From CAZMCT01 sp964564785 (GTDB taxonomy: Bacteria > Planctomycetota > Phycisphaerae > UBA1845 > Fen-1342): a stretch of 23,863 nt of DNA. The stretch is taken from positions 1 to 23,863 of the forward strand of contig CAZMCT010000056.1 in the NCBI GenBank assembly GCA_964564785.1, given 5' to 3'. This document shows positions 23,840 through 23,863 of the stretch, piece after piece. Both the position numbers and the translations under genes were made by a program. The notes under the pieces were generated by a model. The model saw nothing but the letters and a program-made list of their open reading frames with translations, had not been told where the DNA came from and made no database searches. The first letter of the stretch is position 1; each line of letters starts with the position of its first letter.

Positions 23840-23863
23840 GGCCGGCCCGGAACAGGGCCGGCC
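23840..23863. repeat. 9-bp perfect hairpin at the window edge
   Basis: GGCCGGCCC and GGGCCGGCC flank a six-base GGAACA loop and reach the last base. It may be a second terminator or a promoter-proximal hairpin. The following bases, which would show a T-run, lie outside the window. Confidence 0.55.

Overview
The window is about 68% G+C by eye and looks like a chromosomal segment of a planctomycete, most likely from the Phycisphaerae lineage. The main evidence is the protein ending at 15606. It has a secreted, propeller-like architecture closed by a dockerin-type tail with two Ca-binding loops, each followed by a 'DIN-x-FV-x-L' helix, which is a pattern I associate with Phycisphaerae. Heptose-biosynthesis genes (hldE, gmhA) imply a Gram-negative-type envelope. 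No phage genes, insertion sequences or CRISPR arrays were seen.

Layout. 1-767 is the C-terminal part of sucC, with no sucD after it. 915-3226 (+) holds a small helical protein and a nucleotidyltransferase-fold protein joined by an ATGA overlap, followed at once by bifunctional hldE. A 337-bp gap carries a precise 12-copy heptamer tandem repeat, then comes gmhA (3564-4160) and a probable gene remnant. 4368-8007 (-) reads thiS, thiG, an unknown membrane protein, then a dinG-type helicase, with overlapping gene ends. 8054-8181 is a nested inverted-repeat element. 8233-12601 (-) is a sulfate-uptake cluster: ribbon-helix-helix (RHH) regulator, sbp, cysT, cysW, cysA. A sigma70-like promoter precedes the regulator, and a two-copy operator-like repeat overlaps its -10 box.

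12826-15606 (+) is the secreted dockerin-type protein. It is followed by the 3' remnant of an ABC-2 permease (15655-16053) and a PIN-PhoH (PhoH2-type) ATPase (16092-17393). 17424-20974 is a signalling locus: a stand-alone receiver (-) faces away from a soluble histidine kinase with an N-terminal protoglobin (heme) sensor (+), followed by an NtrC-type sigma54 activator (+). 21100-21176 is an inverted-repeat element. purQ lies on the - strand (21236-22042), followed by tRNA-Lys(CTT), an acidic putative lipoprotein (22400-23719) and a strong bidirectional terminator.

Working together: hldE and gmhA serve ADP-heptose synthesis; thiS and thiG supply the thiazole part of thiamin; the RHH regulator probably controls sulfate import; and the globin-kinase/NtrC pair probably links O2 or another heme ligand to sigma54-dependent transcription. 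The parts most worth following up are that signalling locus, the RHH operator/promoter, the nucleotidyltransferase pair, the nested inverted repeat at 8054-8181, and a group of genes that appear to be leaderless.
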